Positions 6,301 through 7,252 of a DNA stretch of 7,252 nucleotides are shown here, one piece after another. Position 1 is the first letter of the stretch, and every line of letters begins with the position of its first letter. Position numbers and translations under genes: made by a program. The notes below the pieces were generated by a model. That model was not told where the DNA came from. It was given only the letters and a program-made list of their open reading frames with translations, and made no database searches. Source of the stretch: Flavobacteriaceae bacterium (lineage in GTDB: Bacteria > Bacteroidota > Bacteroidia > Flavobacteriales > Flavobacteriaceae); contig CANJDA010000112.1 in assembly GCA_947472705.1 (NCBI GenBank), positions 1-7,252 on the forward strand, in the 5' to 3' direction.

Positions 6301-6779
6301 TCTTCTAAATGATTGATTTGACCATTAAGCACATCGCCAACAGGATAATCGGATTGCATTACTAAATCGTTAATCATACCTTGTAATCCCATGGCTCTTC
6401 CATCATCTGGAGAATAGATTCGGGTAATTCCGTATTCGTGCAATTCGGAAATTTCACTTGGCAAGATAACACCACCTCCACCACCGAAAATTTTGATGTG
6501 TCCGGCGCCTTTTTCCTTTAATAAGTCGAACATGTATTTGAAATACTCATTGTGTCCTCCTTGGTAGGAAGTCATAGCAATGGCATTGGCATCTTCTTGT
6601 ATGGCTGTATTTACTACTTCTTCAACGCTACGGTCATGCCCCAAGTGAATTACTTCAACACCAGTGGATTGAATGATGCGTCGCATGATATTAATGGCGG
6701 CATCGTGACCGTCAAAAAGCGAAGCGGCAGTAACTATTCTAACTTTATTTTTTGGAATATAAGGGATTTGTGGTTCCAT
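3354..6779 (-). CDS. icmF: Fused B12-dependent isobutyryl-CoA mutase IcmF
   Basis: This complete 1141-residue enzyme should interconvert isobutyryl-CoA and n-butyryl-CoA by a radical mechanism using adenosylcobalamin in the cytoplasm. Domain order is that of IcmF. The B12-binding domain (about 13-145) has DGHDAA with His25 as the likely cobalt ligand and FGGGGG at 98-103. A MeaB-like G-protein domain (about 196-400) has P-loop GTGGAGKS at 203-210, switch region DPSKRKTGGALLGDR near 235-249, ETSGIGQSD at 296-304 and NKFD at 343-346. A linker (about 400-560) leads to the mutase barrel (about 560-1141) with SGYH at 825-828 (catalytic His828). The substrate-specificity positions, aligned by eye to Tyr89 and Arg207 of methylmalonyl-CoA mutase, are Phe602 (in RMFAG) and Gln790 (in DILKEDQAQN), the isobutyryl-CoA mutase pair. 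Some IcmF enzymes also convert isovaleryl-CoA to pivalyl-CoA. It leads the transcript that includes the 2727-3344 gene. No cobalamin riboswitch is visible upstream. Databases may label it methylmalonyl-CoA mutase. Confidence 0.96.
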   Translation of the reverse strand: MEPQIPYIPKNKVRIVTAASLFDGHDAAINIMRRIIQSTGVEVIHLGHDRSVEEVVNTAIQEDANAIAMTSYQGGHNEYFKYMFDLLKEKGAGHIKIFGGGGGVILPSEISELHEYGITRIYSPDDGRAMGLQGMINDLVMQSDYPVGDVLNGQINHLEEKNPTAIARVISSAENFPEVAKETLDAIHKKNETTHIPVLGITGTGGAGKSSLVDELVRRFLIDFPEKTIGLISVDPSKRKTGGALLGDRIRMNAINNPRVYMRSLATRQSNLALSKYVNEAIQVLKAAKYDIIILETSGIGQSDTEIIEHSDVSLYVMTPEFGAATQLEKIDMLDFADLVALNKFDKRGALDALRDVKKQYQRNHNLWDVNPDDMPVFGTIASQFNDPGMNTLYKKIMDKVVEKTGADLKSTFEITREMSEKIFVIPPHRTRYLSEISENNRKYDETVLTQVEVAQKLYGIFKTIESVSKKPAQIDRAGIVANSLNNNSDNKDFLNLLVKEFDRVKMNLDPFNWEVILTWNDKLNKYKNPVYSFKVRDKEIKIQTHTESLSHSQIPKVALPKYQAWGDILKWNLQENVPGEFPFASGLYPFKREGEDPSRMFAGEGGPERTNKRFHYVSAGLPAKRLSTAFDSVTLYGNDPDLRPDIYGKIGNAGVSICCLDDAKKLYSGFDLTHPLTSVSMTINGPAPMLLGFFMNAAIDQNCEKYIIENNLQVEVEEKINEIFKKKNLPRPKYNGELPHGNNGLGLMLLGVTGDQVLPMEVYQDIKVNTLTQVRGTVQADILKEDQAQNTCIFSTEFALRLMGDVQEYFIQKNVRNFYSVSISGYHIAEAGANPITQLAFTLANGFTYVEYYLSRGMDINDFGPNLSFFFSNGIDPEYAVIGRVARKIWAKALKNKYGANERAQMLKYHIQTSGRSLHAQEIDFNDIRTTLQALYAIYDNCNSLHTNAYDEAITTPTEESVRRAMAIQLIINKELGLAKNENPIQGSFIIEELTDLVEDAVLQEFDRITERGGVLGAMETMYQRSKIQEESLYYETLKHTGEFPIIGVNTFLSSKGSPTVLPAEVIRATEEEKQEQIKTLHNLHKAYQDKEEEQIAALQNAAINNENIFAILMDATKYCSLGQITAGLFEVGGQYRRNM

Positions 6780-6818
6780 ATTGCGGATATGATAATTTTA
6801 GAGCCGCAATTTACGTAA
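6780..6818. promoter_or_regulatory. Inverted repeat touching the icmF start codon plus TTACGTAA palindrome
   Basis: ATTGCGG (6780-6786) and CCGCAAT (6804-6810) are a perfect 7-bp inverted repeat with a 17-base spacer. The left half abuts the icmF start codon (6777-6779). Next to it, TTACGTAA (6811-6818) is a perfect palindrome. On the minus strand a TAAATTGC sequence that partly resembles a -7 box overlaps both. The layout fits either a repressor operator over the promoter or an mRNA hairpin that hides the start codon. No regulator gene is in the window. Confidence 0.45.
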
Positions 6819-6901
6819 TTAATAAAAATTATTGGATAAACGATTGGCATAATTTTTGGGAAGTTTGGCCAAAATTTAACAGCTTTTTAAAAATACGTTT
6901 C

Positions 6902-6909
6902 TAACTTTG
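6902..6909 (+). promoter_or_regulatory. Bacteroidetes -7 promoter box (TAACTTTG)
   Basis: TAACTTTG matches the -7 consensus TAnnTTTG exactly and lies 60 bases upstream of the ATG at 6970, predicting a 5' leader of about 55 bases. The -33 element is poor. The nearest TTTG (6864-6867), inside the palindrome TTTGGCCAAA (6864-6873), is too far away at 34 bases. Confidence 0.6.
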
Positions 6910-6969
6910 GGCTTTAACTATTTACTGTGAAATTGTAGCATAATGAATTTCCAAAAAACAAATTAAAAA

Positions 6970-7252
6970 ATGAATAAAACAAAAATTGCCTTCTTACTGC
7001 TGGTCCCGGCTTTGGGATTTTCTCAAATCAGTATTGTAAATCAAATTAAAAATGAAGTAAAAAAAGTCATTCCAATAGATTTACCCACTTCAACTAGCTT
7101 ATTGAGTAATGCGGATATTGCTTCGGGGCTTAAAGAAGCCTTGAATAAAGGTATTGAGAAGCAAGTAACCAAACTGACTTCGACTGATGGATTTTATAAA
7201 AATGACATGGTCAAAATTCTAATGCCCGATGAATTAAAAAAAGTAGACAAAG
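6970..7252 (+). CDS. DUF4197 family exported protein, N-terminal part (runs off right edge)
   Basis: The frame opens at ATG 6970 and stays open to the edge, giving 94 residues. A signal peptide (MNKTKIAFLLLVPALGFSQ, likely cut near residue 18) is followed by a helical, Lys-rich region. LLSNADIASGLKEALNKGIE (44-63) and DGFYKNDMVKILMPDELKKV match what I remember of the DUF4197 family, a periplasmic or envelope family of unknown function. This is recognition by memory, without a search. Its promoter box is at 6902-6909, and it is transcribed divergently from icmF across a 190-base spacer. The C-terminus is outside the window. Confidence 0.88.
   Translation, partial: MNKTKIAFLLLVPALGFSQISIVNQIKNEVKKVIPIDLPTSTSLLSNADIASGLKEALNKGIEKQVTKLTSTDGFYKNDMVKILMPDELKKVDK

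Noticed and set aside
6780..6969. Cobalamin riboswitch upstream of the B12 enzyme gene.
   Set aside because: No B12 box or multi-helix region is visible and the spacer is only 190 bases. A GCCACTA match near 2190-2200 (minus) is isolated and not next to a B12 gene.
1..7252. Insertion sequence, prophage or defence island.
   Set aside because: There is no transposase, integrase, nuclease, toxin or phage protein. All complete genes look like ordinary chromosomal flavobacterial genes.

Overview
The window looks like chromosomal DNA of a Flavobacterium-like member of the Bacteroidetes (Flavobacteriia). The evidence is a protein ending in a type IX secretion (T9SS) type A sorting domain, a lipoprotein with an acidic stretch after the lipobox cysteine, Bacteroidetes-type promoter elements (TAnnTTTG), AT-rich spacers and the near absence of Shine-Dalgarno sequences. 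No insertion sequence, tRNA, rRNA or CRISPR array is visible.

Layout. Bases 1-240 (minus) hold the N-terminal part of a surface lipoprotein that runs off the left edge. A short divergent plus-strand gene (331-471) encodes a 46-residue, very basic protein and sits directly behind a TAnnTTTG box, which suggests a leaderless message. A strong symmetric hairpin (470-500) terminates both this gene and the convergent 522-residue secreted PKD/T9SS protein (521-2089, minus). Bases 2090-2726 contain no credible gene. They hold a complex repeat region: a composite module of about 190-200 bp (hairpin, then an 11-bp-periodic array, a purine-rich tract and a GATTACAAA hairpin) present twice in diverged form, with two copies of a GC-rich REP-like palindrome between them. 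Next come a small outer-membrane beta-barrel-like protein (2727-3344, minus) and, 9 bases upstream of it in transcription order, a complete 1141-residue fused B12-dependent acyl-CoA mutase (3354-6779, minus). Its active-site residues mark it as isobutyryl-CoA mutase IcmF rather than methylmalonyl-CoA mutase. A 190-base divergent spacer with inverted repeats separates icmF from the start of a DUF4197 protein gene (6970 to the right edge, plus).

How it fits together. IcmF carries its own cobalamin-binding, G-protein chaperone and substrate-binding domains, so it needs no partner subunit. The downstream envelope protein is probably co-transcribed with it, but no functional link can be read from the sequence. 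The other genes are envelope or secreted proteins of unknown role. The most unusual content is the repeat region at 2215-2726. It has the look of a non-coding element that was duplicated as a unit and has kept its internal register while diverging.
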